DNA from: Acidimicrobiales bacterium
GTDB taxonomy: Bacteria > Actinomycetota > Acidimicrobiia > Acidimicrobiales > Poriferisodalaceae
Direction of reading: 5' to 3'
DNA length: 64,000 nt
Assembly: GCA_041394185.1 (NCBI GenBank)
Contig: JAWKIQ010000002.1
Location: 620,001-684,000 of the forward strand
How positions within the stretch are numbered: the stretch's first letter is position 1; every line of letters begins with the position of its first letter. The position numbers and the translations under genes were made by a program. Shown in pieces: positions 23,837 through 31,934 of this stretch. The notes beneath the pieces were generated by a model. That model saw only the letters and a list, made by a program, of their open reading frames with translations, had not been told where the DNA came from and searched no databases.

Positions 23837-24534
23837 GCCCACGAGGCTAGATCGTCGCCCAGCTCGAACCATCCCCAAGAGCCGTCGACCTCGACAACCC
23901 AGCGGCGGTGTGTCCACCTACCAGGGTTGTCGCCTGCCACCGATGCTGTCAGCGCAGGCGCGTGCGGCTGCTGCAGCGGATCGTCGCTGAGGCGTTCGCC
24001 CCTGACTTGTGGGCCGGGCGAAGCCCACGATCGCCCGCGCCAGCCGCTCGAGTCGATCTCGATCACATCGGGCCCCAACAGCAGATCTCCAACCACGCGG
24101 CAACGCTGTGCGGAACCTTCGGGAGCGTCGGTGGCGTACCACTCGAGGTCCAGCCCCAAGGGCACCAGCCGGCCCCTCGCATGCACCTCCAGGGCATCGT
24201 CGGGCCGATCCAGCTCGACCCCAAAGGCCTCGAGACCAACCGTCCATCGTTCCCACGGTTCCTCGCACACGTGGTGCGCCCACATTCCCGAATTGCGGAA
24301 CTCGAGCGAACGGGTCGGCTGCCTCATGGTGATTGCGTCGTCGACCGCAACGATGAGCGACCGGTCGAATCCGGTGACCGCGCACGAATAGTGAGCCAGC
24401 CCCAGCGGGGGGTAGTGCCTGAACTCGACCCATCCGAATGCATCCGCGGCCTGGTCGCAGAACTCGAACCACCAACGGTCGACCGGGGCACTGGGGTCGG
24501 GCCGCTCGAGCCCGTCATCTGACACAACGACCAT
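23833..24534 (-). CDS. Conserved hypothetical protein, possibly lipocalin/CrtC-like
   Basis: 233 residues from an ATG at 24534. No signal peptide or membrane segment. The sequence is rich in Trp, Gly and acidic residues with repeated beta-strand-like stretches (DRWWFEFCDQ, GWVEFRHYPPLGLAHY, MWAHHVCEEPWERW, RWVVEVDGSWGWFELG). This looks like the double beta-barrel proteins of the AttH/CrtC (hydratase-lipocalin) type found in actinobacteria beside lipid metabolism genes. That is a guess from pattern; I do not firmly recognise the family. Its stop codon overlaps the hemB start (GTGA), so the two are co-translated. It is divergent from the SCP2-like gene with only 23 bp between start codons. Confidence 0.7.
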   Translation of the reverse strand: MVVVSDDGLERPDPSAPVDRWWFEFCDQAADAFGWVEFRHYPPLGLAHYSCAVTGFDRSLIVAVDDAITMRQPTRSLEFRNSGMWAHHVCEEPWERWTVGLEAFGVELDRPDDALEVHARGRLVPLGLDLEWYATDAPEGSAQRCRVVGDLLLGPDVIEIDSSGWRGRSWASPGPQVRGERLSDDPLQQPHAPALTASVAGDNPGRWTHRRWVVEVDGSWGWFELGDDLASWA

Positions 24535-24557
24535 CGAGACACCGTAGGCTCAGGGCC

Positions 24558-24944
24558 GTGAAGTACCTCAGTTCAGAGTGGCTCGATGCGGTGAGAGCTG
24601 CCGTCTCGACCGATGCCGAACTGGCCGAGGCAGCCGCCGACACCGAGCTGGTGTTGCAGCAGGTCGTCACCGGGACACCGTTCGGCGAGGTCGCCTATTT
24701 CATCACCTTCGATCGTGGCGAGGTGTACGTCCAGGCCGGAGTCGCTTCCTCCAGCGATGTCGCCTTCACCCAGGACTATGAAACCGCCGTTGCCGTGCAC
24801 GAGGGACGCTCCAATGCCCTGGAGGCGTTCCAATCCGGACGAATCTCGATCAAGGGCGAGGTCGCCAAACTCACGGCCAATCAGGGCGTCATCGGCCGTC
24901 TCGACAGCGCCTTTTCGGCCGTCAACTCGAGCGTCGAGTTCTAG
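24558..24944 (+). CDS. SCP2 sterol-carrier-type domain protein
   Basis: 128 residues from a GTG at 24558 (MKYLSSEWLDAVRAAV). The sequence fits a single SCP2 sterol-transfer domain: an N-terminal helix, a central sheet (VAYFITFDRGEVYVQAG), DVAFTQDYETAVAVHEGRSNALEAFQSGRISIKG, and the closing helix. Bacterial members bind hydrophobic ligands, typically acyl or isoprenoid chains, in a small cytoplasmic fold. The ligand is unknown here. The next gene, a DNA glycosylase, starts 14 bases after the stop, so they are likely transcribed together; the pairing has no clear functional meaning. Confidence 0.85.
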   Translation: MKYLSSEWLDAVRAAVSTDAELAEAAADTELVLQQVVTGTPFGEVAYFITFDRGEVYVQAGVASSSDVAFTQDYETAVAVHEGRSNALEAFQSGRISIKGEVAKLTANQGVIGRLDSAFSAVNSSVEF

Positions 24945-24958
24945 GCAGAGGTGCGTCG

Positions 24959-25795
24959 GTGCCCGAGATCCCCGAGATCAGAGCCCACGCAGAACGCCTG
25001 AGCGAGCAATACGCAGGGCGCCGCCTGATCGGGTTCAAGCCCCTCAGCTTCACAGTGCTGAAGACGTTCAGCCCCAGGCCCGAAGACGCTTATGGCCAGC
25101 CTCTCGACTCGGTTACATCACACGCCAAGTACCTGCTGCTCAACTTCGGCGACATCAGCTTCGTCGTCCACCTCATGCAGGGCGGGCGCCTCAAACCAGA
25201 TCCCAAGATGGCCAAGAAGCCTCGCGGCGGACAGGCCCGGTGGCTGTTCGAAGACTTCGACGCCTTGTTGCTGACCGAGCCAGGCACCGAGCGACGCGCC
25301 GGGGTGTGGGTGGTCACCGGCGATGCTGTCAGTCAAGAACCCATCGCCGAGCTGGGGCCCGAGGCGACCTCGCTGTCGGCATCTGAGCTGCAGACGGTCT
25401 TGAACGCCCACAGCATGAGGCTGCACGGGCTGCTTCGCGACCAGAGGATCGTCTCGGGACTGGGCCGCCGGCTGGCCAACGAGATCTGTCATCGGGCCAA
25501 ACTGTCGCCGTTCGCCACCACCTCGAAGATGACCGCTGACGATGCCGGAGCCATTCATGCGGCGATGCATGCCGTGGTCGACGAGGGGCTGCAATACGAC
25601 CGGTCGCGCGGCGAGATGAGCAACTCGTCCGACCGGCCCAGCGCAGTACACGGGCGTGCCGGACAACCCTGCCCGGTGTGTGGCGACGAGGTCAGATCGG
25701 TCGAATACCGCAAATACACGGTCAGCTACTGCCCGAGCTGCCAAACCGGCGGCAAGATCCTCGCCGACAACACCACCAGCAAGTTCTTGAAATAG
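24959..25795 (+). CDS. Fpg/Nei-family DNA glycosylase/AP lyase
   Basis: 278 residues from a GTG at 24959. The mature N-terminus Pro2-Glu3 (MPEIPEIR) supplies the catalytic imine and acid of the family. The beta-clamp lysine is in SHAKYLLL. The helix-two-turn-helix is around SGLGRRLANEICHRAKLSPF. A C-terminal zinc finger has CPVCG and CPSCQ. It excises oxidised bases and cleaves the AP site. It is not a canonical MutM: the RLHGLLRDQ region and the YEYRKYT-like finger differ from 8-oxoguanine glycosylase, so specificity within Fpg/Nei is left open. It ends 33 bp from the convergent TPR gene. Confidence 0.92.
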   Translation: MPEIPEIRAHAERLSEQYAGRRLIGFKPLSFTVLKTFSPRPEDAYGQPLDSVTSHAKYLLLNFGDISFVVHLMQGGRLKPDPKMAKKPRGGQARWLFEDFDALLLTEPGTERRAGVWVVTGDAVSQEPIAELGPEATSLSASELQTVLNAHSMRLHGLLRDQRIVSGLGRRLANEICHRAKLSPFATTSKMTADDAGAIHAAMHAVVDEGLQYDRSRGEMSNSSDRPSAVHGRAGQPCPVCGDEVRSVEYRKYTVSYCPSCQTGGKILADNTTSKFLK

Positions 25796-25828
25796 GGGCT
25801 GGGGCGTGGTCGCCGGCGCGGCGGGGCG

Positions 25829-27931
25829 CTACTGGCGCCACCGAATCGGAGCCACAGCGTCTGGCTGAAACGAGCAGTAGGTGCCCGTGCGTACACACTG
25901 CGTCAGGCGCGAGGCGAGCTCTGGCTGCGCCGGGGCGAGCTGATCGATGGCGTACCGAATCGACCGGGTCACGCTGGTTCGTGCCCGCTCGGACGAACCG
26001 CCGACGGTACGGCTCCGACCGCCCAGGCCGACGGCCCGTCGCAGCTCGGCGATCAGATAGTCGCGGTCGGCCTCGGCAAGCTCGGCCCGCGCCGGGTCGT
26101 TCATTCGCCGAGCACGGTCGATATCGTCGTCGATCTCGGCGAGCCTGCGTCGATAGGCGTCGCGCGCCGAGTCGTCGAGGACCGGCAACCCAGCCTGTCC
26201 GTATTGGAGCGAGCCAGAGTCGCCGTCGCGGTGATCTCGGCCCGGGCGCAAGACCCCTTCGTCGCTGGCCACCAGATCGAGGACATGGATCTCGCGGCCG
26301 GGGTCGGCGATCAGGCGGGCGATGAAACGAAACCCCTTCAGGTCGCGCATCGTGGTGGTGAACCCGTCGAAGCCGACCTCGCGCATCCCCGCGCTCGCTG
26401 CGAACACGGCGGTCCTTTGGGCTGGGGGCGGTGGCGCAGCGGTCGCGGTGACAAGGCCCGAGGTTTCCGCCAAGGCCGCAACTTCCTCGACCCTGCCGAG
26501 CGCGCCGTACCGGCCGTACAACGACGCAGCGGCGCCAAACTCCATGGCGGCGGCATCGGGGCGGCCCAACGACCGGTAGGCCAGGCCAAGCACCACCCGT
26601 GCTGCCGCGGCCTCGTACGGAGCGCCCATCTCGGTCCAGGCCGCCGCGGCCTCCGACGCTCGATCGACCGCATGGGCAGGGTGGCCCTCGAGCAGATCAG
26701 CCCGTGCAGCCGCCAGCATCGCTGCTGTCTTGAGCCCGCGGCTGGGGAAGCTGGCGGCTATTTCGGCTAGGCGCTGGGCCGCGACCCGGACCGTTTCGGC
26801 GTCGTCGGCGGCGAACGCTATCTCGGCCTGTGCATCGAGCAATGGGGCCAGCCGAAGCTCGCCGTTGGGGGGACGCTCCTTCGATGGGATGTCGAAGGGG
26901 ACGTCGATGGCTTCGGCGATCATCGTCGAGGCAGCACCGACTTCGCCTTGGGCCAGCCTCAACAACGCCAGGCCCGGCTGGGGCGACCAGGCGTGCTCGT
27001 GGGCTTCGAGGAAGGCATCCTCGGAGCCTGCCAGATCGCCCCGTCGCAGACGGATGGTGCCCAACTCGGCCAGCGGCCACCCAAACTCGCGGCGCATCCA
27101 CGGGCGAAGCTCGTCGCACGCACCAATCGCCTCGGCTTCGGCCTCATCGCAAGGTCCAGACACCCGCAGGAGTTCGGCCCGGTGCACCCGACAGCGACCG
27201 TTGATGCCGCCGAAGGCTGCCCCGTGACGCCAGCGCTCCATCACGTCGGTCCACTCGCCGGCCACGTCGTGCAGTCCGAGCCCCTGGGCCGCACAGATGA
27301 GTTCGCAATACATCATCCCGGTGGTCAACGGGTCGGCGTTGCCGGCCATCAACAGCGCCCCGACCTCGTCGAGCTGGCTCAGTCCGCCTTCGAGGTCGCC
27401 GTCGAAGATACATATGCGCGCTCGCGCCGTCGTGCCGATGACGACGGCCGGGGTGACACCAGTGGCCGTCCCTAGCTCGATCGCTCGCTCGGAGAGCCGA
27501 CGAGCCGAATCCATGTCGCCGCACATGAACCTCTCGTAGGTCCGGGTCATCGCGACGATTGCATGCGCGGGCGTGTCGTGCTGGCCCTCGAGCAGGCGCT
27601 CTGCGGTAGCCAGCCAGCCCCGAACTGGCGCCATGAGGCCCGTGTCCATCATCAGGTACATCGCCACCATGGCCGCGGCGCGAGCTGCCGCGTGCAGGTC
27701 GTTGCGACCCAGCTCGTATGAATACAGCCGTTCCCAGGCCTCGACGGAGGCTTCGAACTCGCCGGCGCCATAGGCGGCCTGGGCGAGCAACTCGAGCAAA
27801 TCGGCATGATTGCCGCCGGTGGCGGTGTTCGCACCGTCGATGTCGGAGCCGCGCAGCAGATCGAACGCGGCCGTCCAATCACCCTCGGCCACCAACAAGG
27901 TGGCGCGGCTCAGAACTGCCTCGTTTGTCAC
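25829..27931 (-). CDS. TPR-repeat protein with C-terminal winged-helix-like and coiled-coil region
   Basis: 700 residues from the GTG at 27931; an in-frame extension of 125 codons lies under the divergent gene and is rejected. Residues 1 to about 470 are Ala/Leu-rich helical repeats like the TPR sensory region of actinobacterial LuxR/AAA-type regulators. After a Pro-rich spacer, FDGFTTTMRDLKGFRFIARLIADPGREIHVLDLV begins a region seen in many actinobacterial multi-domain regulators. It is followed by a charged helical stretch (YRRRLAEIDDDIDRARR) and a terminal RTGTYCSFQPD motif. No ATPase or classic LuxR HTH domain is visible, so this is a cut-down relative. It probably acts as a cytoplasmic sensor or regulator; targets unknown. 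Confidence 0.75.
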   Translation of the reverse strand: MTNEAVLSRATLLVAEGDWTAAFDLLRGSDIDGANTATGGNHADLLELLAQAAYGAGEFEASVEAWERLYSYELGRNDLHAAARAAAMVAMYLMMDTGLMAPVRGWLATAERLLEGQHDTPAHAIVAMTRTYERFMCGDMDSARRLSERAIELGTATGVTPAVVIGTTARARICIFDGDLEGGLSQLDEVGALLMAGNADPLTTGMMYCELICAAQGLGLHDVAGEWTDVMERWRHGAAFGGINGRCRVHRAELLRVSGPCDEAEAEAIGACDELRPWMRREFGWPLAELGTIRLRRGDLAGSEDAFLEAHEHAWSPQPGLALLRLAQGEVGAASTMIAEAIDVPFDIPSKERPPNGELRLAPLLDAQAEIAFAADDAETVRVAAQRLAEIAASFPSRGLKTAAMLAAARADLLEGHPAHAVDRASEAAAAWTEMGAPYEAAAARVVLGLAYRSLGRPDAAAMEFGAAASLYGRYGALGRVEEVAALAETSGLVTATAAPPPPAQRTAVFAASAGMREVGFDGFTTTMRDLKGFRFIARLIADPGREIHVLDLVASDEGVLRPGRDHRDGDSGSLQYGQAGLPVLDDSARDAYRRRLAEIDDDIDRARRMNDPARAELAEADRDYLIAELRRAVGLGGRSRTVGGSSERARTSVTRSIRYAIDQLAPAQPELASRLTQCVRTGTYCSFQPDAVAPIRWRQ

Positions 27932-28007
27932 AACGTCACAGACAATGTCACGCCTTCGAGGTGTCACACCCATTTGGGTGCGCGCGAGTTCAACTGGAGG
28001 AGCAACC

Positions 28008-28979
28008 ATGGAACCAACCGAACAGCTCGAGGTCATACTGCCGATCGTCTGCAACCTGGTCGACCGAATCACACCCGCACAGCTGACCGAGCCCACCCCG
28101 TGCGACCAGTTCAGCGTCCACGGCGTACTCGACCACATGATCGTGCTGGGGACATCTTTCTCGTCGCTGTTCCGGGGCGAGGAGGCACCCCAAGCGGATG
28201 CGCCGGTGGTGTACGGATGGGTTCCAGCCAAAGACTTCCGGTCCGCGATGGACGACCTGCTCGCCGCGGTGCGATCCGAAGGGGCTCTAGACAGAATGCT
28301 CGACACCCCGATCGGCCGGATGGACGGAGCGACGTTTGCGCGGGTGGTGGCCTTCGACGGGTTGCTTCACGGATGGGATCTGGCCGTCGCCACGGGCCAG
28401 GTGTACGCCGTCGACCCAGACGCCGTCGCGGCGGTTGATGCGTTCGCCCGCGTTGCCCTCACCGACGAGCTCCGCCAAGCAGGCCTGTTCTCGGCTCCGG
28501 CACCGGCTCCGGAAGACGCGTCGGCACTCGAAGCGCTGGCCGCGTTCAGCGGGCGGTCGATCGAGGAGCGCTGGCGCACACCGTCGACTCCGATCCGAGT
28601 CGACAAGAACGACGTACCTACGAAGATGGATGTGCCAGGAGCCAAGGCCAGGCAGATGCCCGACTTTGGTGACGCAACCGGGCTGGGCAAGATGGCCGGC
28701 GAGTACTTCTCTCTGGCGGCGGGAACCGACATCGCCCCTCTGCTGCAGGGACTGGAACACGACATGTGTGATGCCCCGCATTGGGGCTACATGCTCGAGG
28801 GTGAGGTGGTCGTGACGTTCGTCGGCGGCCGAGAGTTCACATTCGCAGGTGGCGACATGTTCCATTGGCCTCCCGGCCACTCCGTGCGGGTGATCGAGGA
28901 CACCGAAGTCGTCCTGTTCAGCCCCCAGCACCAACACGTCAAGGTCATGGACCACATGCTCGCCAAGCTCACCGGCTGA
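28008..28979 (+). CDS. DinB-like (mycothiol-type, TIGR03086-like) domain fused to a cupin
   Basis: 323 residues from an ATG at 28008 with a strong GGAGGAG upstream. The N-terminal half (about 1-195) has the TIGR03086/maleylpyruvate-isomerase N-terminal pattern: a helical bundle with TPCDQFSVHGVLDHM and LLHGWDLAVATGQ, whose His/Asp residues bind metal. The C-terminal half (about 205-323) is a small cupin: HWGYMLEGEVVVTF, GGREFTFAGGDMFHWPPGH. DinB-type domains of this group often act on thiol cofactors such as mycothiol. The fused cupin suggests a second metal or ligand site. Substrate unknown. It is divergent from the TPR regulator, with 76 bp between starts, so mutual control is plausible. 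Confidence 0.82.
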   Translation: MEPTEQLEVILPIVCNLVDRITPAQLTEPTPCDQFSVHGVLDHMIVLGTSFSSLFRGEEAPQADAPVVYGWVPAKDFRSAMDDLLAAVRSEGALDRMLDTPIGRMDGATFARVVAFDGLLHGWDLAVATGQVYAVDPDAVAAVDAFARVALTDELRQAGLFSAPAPAPEDASALEALAAFSGRSIEERWRTPSTPIRVDKNDVPTKMDVPGAKARQMPDFGDATGLGKMAGEYFSLAAGTDIAPLLQGLEHDMCDAPHWGYMLEGEVVVTFVGGREFTFAGGDMFHWPPGHSVRVIEDTEVVLFSPQHQHVKVMDHMLAKLTG

Positions 28980-29005
28980 ACCCTCCTAGCGGGTTCGCCA
29001 AAATA

Positions 29006-29038
29006 GACAGTGGGGCCGCCGAAAGCGGCCCCACTGTC
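29006..29038. terminator. Bidirectional terminator hairpin between the cupin fusion and mdh
   Basis: A perfect 14-bp GC-rich inverted repeat (arms 29006-29019 and 29025-29038) closes on a 5-base CGAAA loop. It lies between two convergent genes. No long T-tract follows on either strand, so it is a hairpin-only type. Confidence 0.85.
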
Positions 29039-29074
29039 GGGAAATCGAGGTCGGGTTCGGTTACCCGGACGAAA

Positions 29075-30064
29075 TCAGCCCAACAGGCCCATCTCGGCAA
29101 CGGCGTCGCGCTCTTCGACCAGCTCGGCCCAGGTGGCTTCCATCTTCGACTGCGAGTAGTCGTTGACGTCGAGGCCCTGCACTACCTGGTACGTACCACC
29201 CGAGGTGGTGCACGCATAGCTGGTGATGATGCCCTCAGGGGCGCCATAGCTGCCGTCGGACGGAATGGCCATCGACACCCAATCGCCAGAGGGCGTACCA
29301 GCCGCCCAGTCGCGCATGTGATCGATGGCTGCCGAAGCGGCCGAAGCCGCCGACGACAGACCGCGAGCCTCGATGATGGCGGCACCACGCTTCTGGACCG
29401 TGGGGATGAACGTGCCGTCGATCCAATCCTGATCGTTGACCTGCTCGGCGGCGTTGGCACCGTTGACCTTGGCGTTGAACAGATCTGGGTACTGCGTGGC
29501 CGAGTGGTTGCCCCAGATCGTCATGTTCGTGACGTCGTTGATGCTGACCCCGAGCTTTTGCGACAGCTGGGCCTTGGCACGATTGTGGTCGAGACGGGTC
29601 ATCGCCGTGAAATTGGCGTTGGGGATGTTCGGCGCGTTGTGCATCGCGATCAGGCAGTTGGTGTTTGCCGGGTTGCCGACCACCAAGATCTTGCAGTCTG
29701 GGTTGGCGCTGTCGGACAGCGCCTTGCCCTGACCGGTGAAGATGCCACCGTTGGCCGACAGCAGATCGGAACGCTCCATACCCGCCTTGCGGGGCATCGA
29801 ACCGACCAGCAGGGCATAGTCGGCGCCTTCGAACGCCTGGTTGGCGTCGTCTGTCTTGACCATTCCGGCCAGCAGCGGGAACGCACAGTCATCGAGCTCC
29901 ATACCCACACCATCCAGGGCGCCCAGCGCCGGCGTGATCTCGAGCATCTGGAGGATGACCGGCTGGTCGGGGCCGAGCATGGCGCCCGACGCGATGCGGA
30001 AGAGAAGGCTGTAGCCGATCTGGCCGGCGGCCCCGGTGACTGCTACGCGAACTGGATCGCTCAT
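29075..30064 (-). CDS. mdh: Malate dehydrogenase
   Basis: 329 residues from the ATG at 30064 (MSDPVRVAVTGAAGQIGY), preceded by GGAGA. It interconverts malate and oxaloacetate with NAD in the TCA cycle. The nucleotide-binding glycine motif is TGAAGQIGYSL. The substrate arginines are in the SMPRKAGMERSDLL loop. The catalytic Asp/His pair is TRLDHNRA and TIWGNHSATQYPD. Length and sequence fit the cytosolic-type (MalDH type 2) enzyme common in actinobacteria. It stands alone, 70 bp downstream of the ABC exporter genes on the same strand. Its 3' side ends at a strong hairpin. sucCD, the other TCA genes here, lie 7 kb away. Confidence 0.97.
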   Translation of the reverse strand: MSDPVRVAVTGAAGQIGYSLLFRIASGAMLGPDQPVILQMLEITPALGALDGVGMELDDCAFPLLAGMVKTDDANQAFEGADYALLVGSMPRKAGMERSDLLSANGGIFTGQGKALSDSANPDCKILVVGNPANTNCLIAMHNAPNIPNANFTAMTRLDHNRAKAQLSQKLGVSINDVTNMTIWGNHSATQYPDLFNAKVNGANAAEQVNDQDWIDGTFIPTVQKRGAAIIEARGLSSAASAASAAIDHMRDWAAGTPSGDWVSMAIPSDGSYGAPEGIITSYACTTSGGTYQVVQGLDVNDYSQSKMEATWAELVEERDAVAEMGLLG

Positions 30065-30134
30065 CGAAGATCTCCACGTGTTGAGGGGGAACGGTTCAAG
30101 AGTAGCCGTGACCGCAACGTGGCCGAACAGAGGA

Positions 30135-31934
30135 TCAAGTCCGCTGTGTGTTGCCCTGCCAGCTCGAGAACAGCTCGGCGTAGATTCCTTCGCCGTCGAC
30201 CAGTTGCTCGTGGCTTCCAGCCTCGACCAGATGGCCGGCATCGAACACCAAGACGAGGTCGGCGGCCTCGGCGGTCGACAGGCGGTGGGCGATTGACACC
30301 GTGGTGCGACCCTGTGCCAGGGTCTTCAGCGCCCCTGCGAGGGCCCGCTCGGTTTCGGGATCGACGGCGCTGGTTGCCTCGTCGAGAATCAGCAAACCAG
30401 GGTCGGCCAGCTCGGCACGGATCAGGGCGACTAGCTGACGTTCTCCGACCGAGAGGTTCTCGCCCCTCTCGCCCACCTGGGTGTCGACGCCGGCCGCCAT
30501 CGAAGCGAGCCAGCGGTCGAGGCCCAGCGCCTCTGCTGCCCTCTCGATCGCCTCATCGGTGGCATCGGGTTTGCCGAAGCGCACGTTCTCTCGGATCGTG
30601 GTGTCGAACAAGAACCCGTCCTGGGGCACCATCCGAATGTGGCGCCGACGAGAGTGCGGATCGGCCTGGCTCAGCTCTACCCCACCGATCTTCAGCGAAC
30701 CCGCTGTGGGGTCGGCCAGCCGGCACAGCAGCTTTGCGAAGGTGGTCTTGCCCGACCCGGTCTCGCCTACCACGGCCACGTTGGTGCCTGCCGGGATCAC
30801 CACATCGATTCCGTGCAGAACCTCGACACCGTCGCGGTAGGCAAATCGGATACCGCTGGCGTTGATGTCGAGCGGGCCGTCGGGAATCTCCAGCCCGTTC
30901 TCGGGCTCGACGATGTCGATCTCCTGGTCGAGCAGGCCGAGGACCTTGCGGAATCCGGCCACGGCTGTCTGGGTCATGTCGAGGATCTCGGTGAGTTCCC
31001 CGATCGGGCTCAAGAGCAGGTTGACCAGGAACAAGAAGGCCAGCATCGTGCCCACCTCCAGATCCCAGCCCGCGCCCCACTCGACCCCGACGATCACCAC
31101 CGCAGACAGGGCAAACGATGCGAACACGTCGCCCATCGGGAACATGATCGCGAAGAACTTCACCGCCCTCATGCGAGCCCGATACTGGTTGTCGATGACC
31201 CGCTCGAGCCTGCTGCGGGCACGGTCGCCGAGGCCGTAGGCCCGGATCACCGCGGCGCCGCCCACCGATTCGCTCATCTCCGACAGGGTCTCCCCCACCG
31301 CTGTGCGGAAGTCGTCGTAGGCGGCCAACTGGCGCTTTTGCATCGCACGCAGAGCCGGCAGCAGGGGAATGAACACCACCAGAACGGCCAAGGTCAGCTG
31401 CCAGGAATACACCAGCATGACCACCAGGATTCCCATCAGCAGGGTCGAGTTGATGATCCACGACATTCCGGCCCACTGGGCGAACCTTGCCAGCGTCTCG
31501 ATGTCGCTGGTGACACGAGCGACCAAGACCCCTCGCTGGGTGTCGTTGTGGTCTGCGATCGACAGCTTGTGGATCTTCGCGAATGCCCTGGTGCGAATTG
31601 CGTACAACGCGTTCTCGGTCGCGATGGCCAGCCTGATGAAGGTGGCCCGCTGAAGAATGGCCACGCCCAGGATCAGCACAGCCGCCGTGGCGCATGCTCG
31701 CCAGACGAATCCGGCGTCGTATTCGGAGCCGTCAACCAAACCCCGGTCGACAACCTGCTGGATCAGTATCGGCACCGCAAGGCGCCCGGCCGCACCCACC
31801 AACGCCATCGCCACGGTGAGCCGAACGCCGCGCAGGAGCTCGGGAGTGACCGCCACACCTCGACGCAGCAGCTCGACTGCACCGACGTCTTGCAGAGGCA
31901 GCGGGCCTTCTTCGGGCGGCACCTGGGCGATCAT
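30135..31934 (-). CDS. ABC exporter half-transporter, catalytic-site subunit
   Basis: 599 residues: six-helix exporter membrane domain (about 30-320), then a nucleotide-binding domain. Walker A is GETGSGKTT, the signature is LSVGE (instead of LSGGQ), Walker B is LLILDEATS with the catalytic Glu, and the H-loop is IAHRLST. Its start codon overlaps the stop of the upstream partner (ATGA). In heterodimeric exporters one ATP site is degenerate. Here this subunit keeps the full Walker B but has the altered signature, exactly complementary to its partner. The transported substrate is unknown; the family covers drugs, lipids and peptides. No link to the NRPS locus 15 kb away can be shown. Confidence 0.93.
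   Translation of the reverse strand: MIAQVPPEEGPLPLQDVGAVELLRRGVAVTPELLRGVRLTVAMALVGAAGRLAVPILIQQVVDRGLVDGSEYDAGFVWRACATAAVLILGVAILQRATFIRLAIATENALYAIRTRAFAKIHKLSIADHNDTQRGVLVARVTSDIETLARFAQWAGMSWIINSTLLMGILVVMLVYSWQLTLAVLVVFIPLLPALRAMQKRQLAAYDDFRTAVGETLSEMSESVGGAAVIRAYGLGDRARSRLERVIDNQYRARMRAVKFFAIMFPMGDVFASFALSAVVIVGVEWGAGWDLEVGTMLAFLFLVNLLLSPIGELTEILDMTQTAVAGFRKVLGLLDQEIDIVEPENGLEIPDGPLDINASGIRFAYRDGVEVLHGIDVVIPAGTNVAVVGETGSGKTTFAKLLCRLADPTAGSLKIGGVELSQADPHSRRRHIRMVPQDGFLFDTTIRENVRFGKPDATDEAIERAAEALGLDRWLASMAAGVDTQVGERGENLSVGERQLVALIRAELADPGLLILDEATSAVDPETERALAGALKTLAQGRTTVSIAHRLSTAEAADLVLVFDAGHLVEAGSHEQLVDGEGIYAELFSSWQGNTQRT

Noticed and set aside
22697..24391. 564-codon plus-strand frame across hemB
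   Set aside because: Antisense of hemB and its neighbour; no domain, and hemB is certain.
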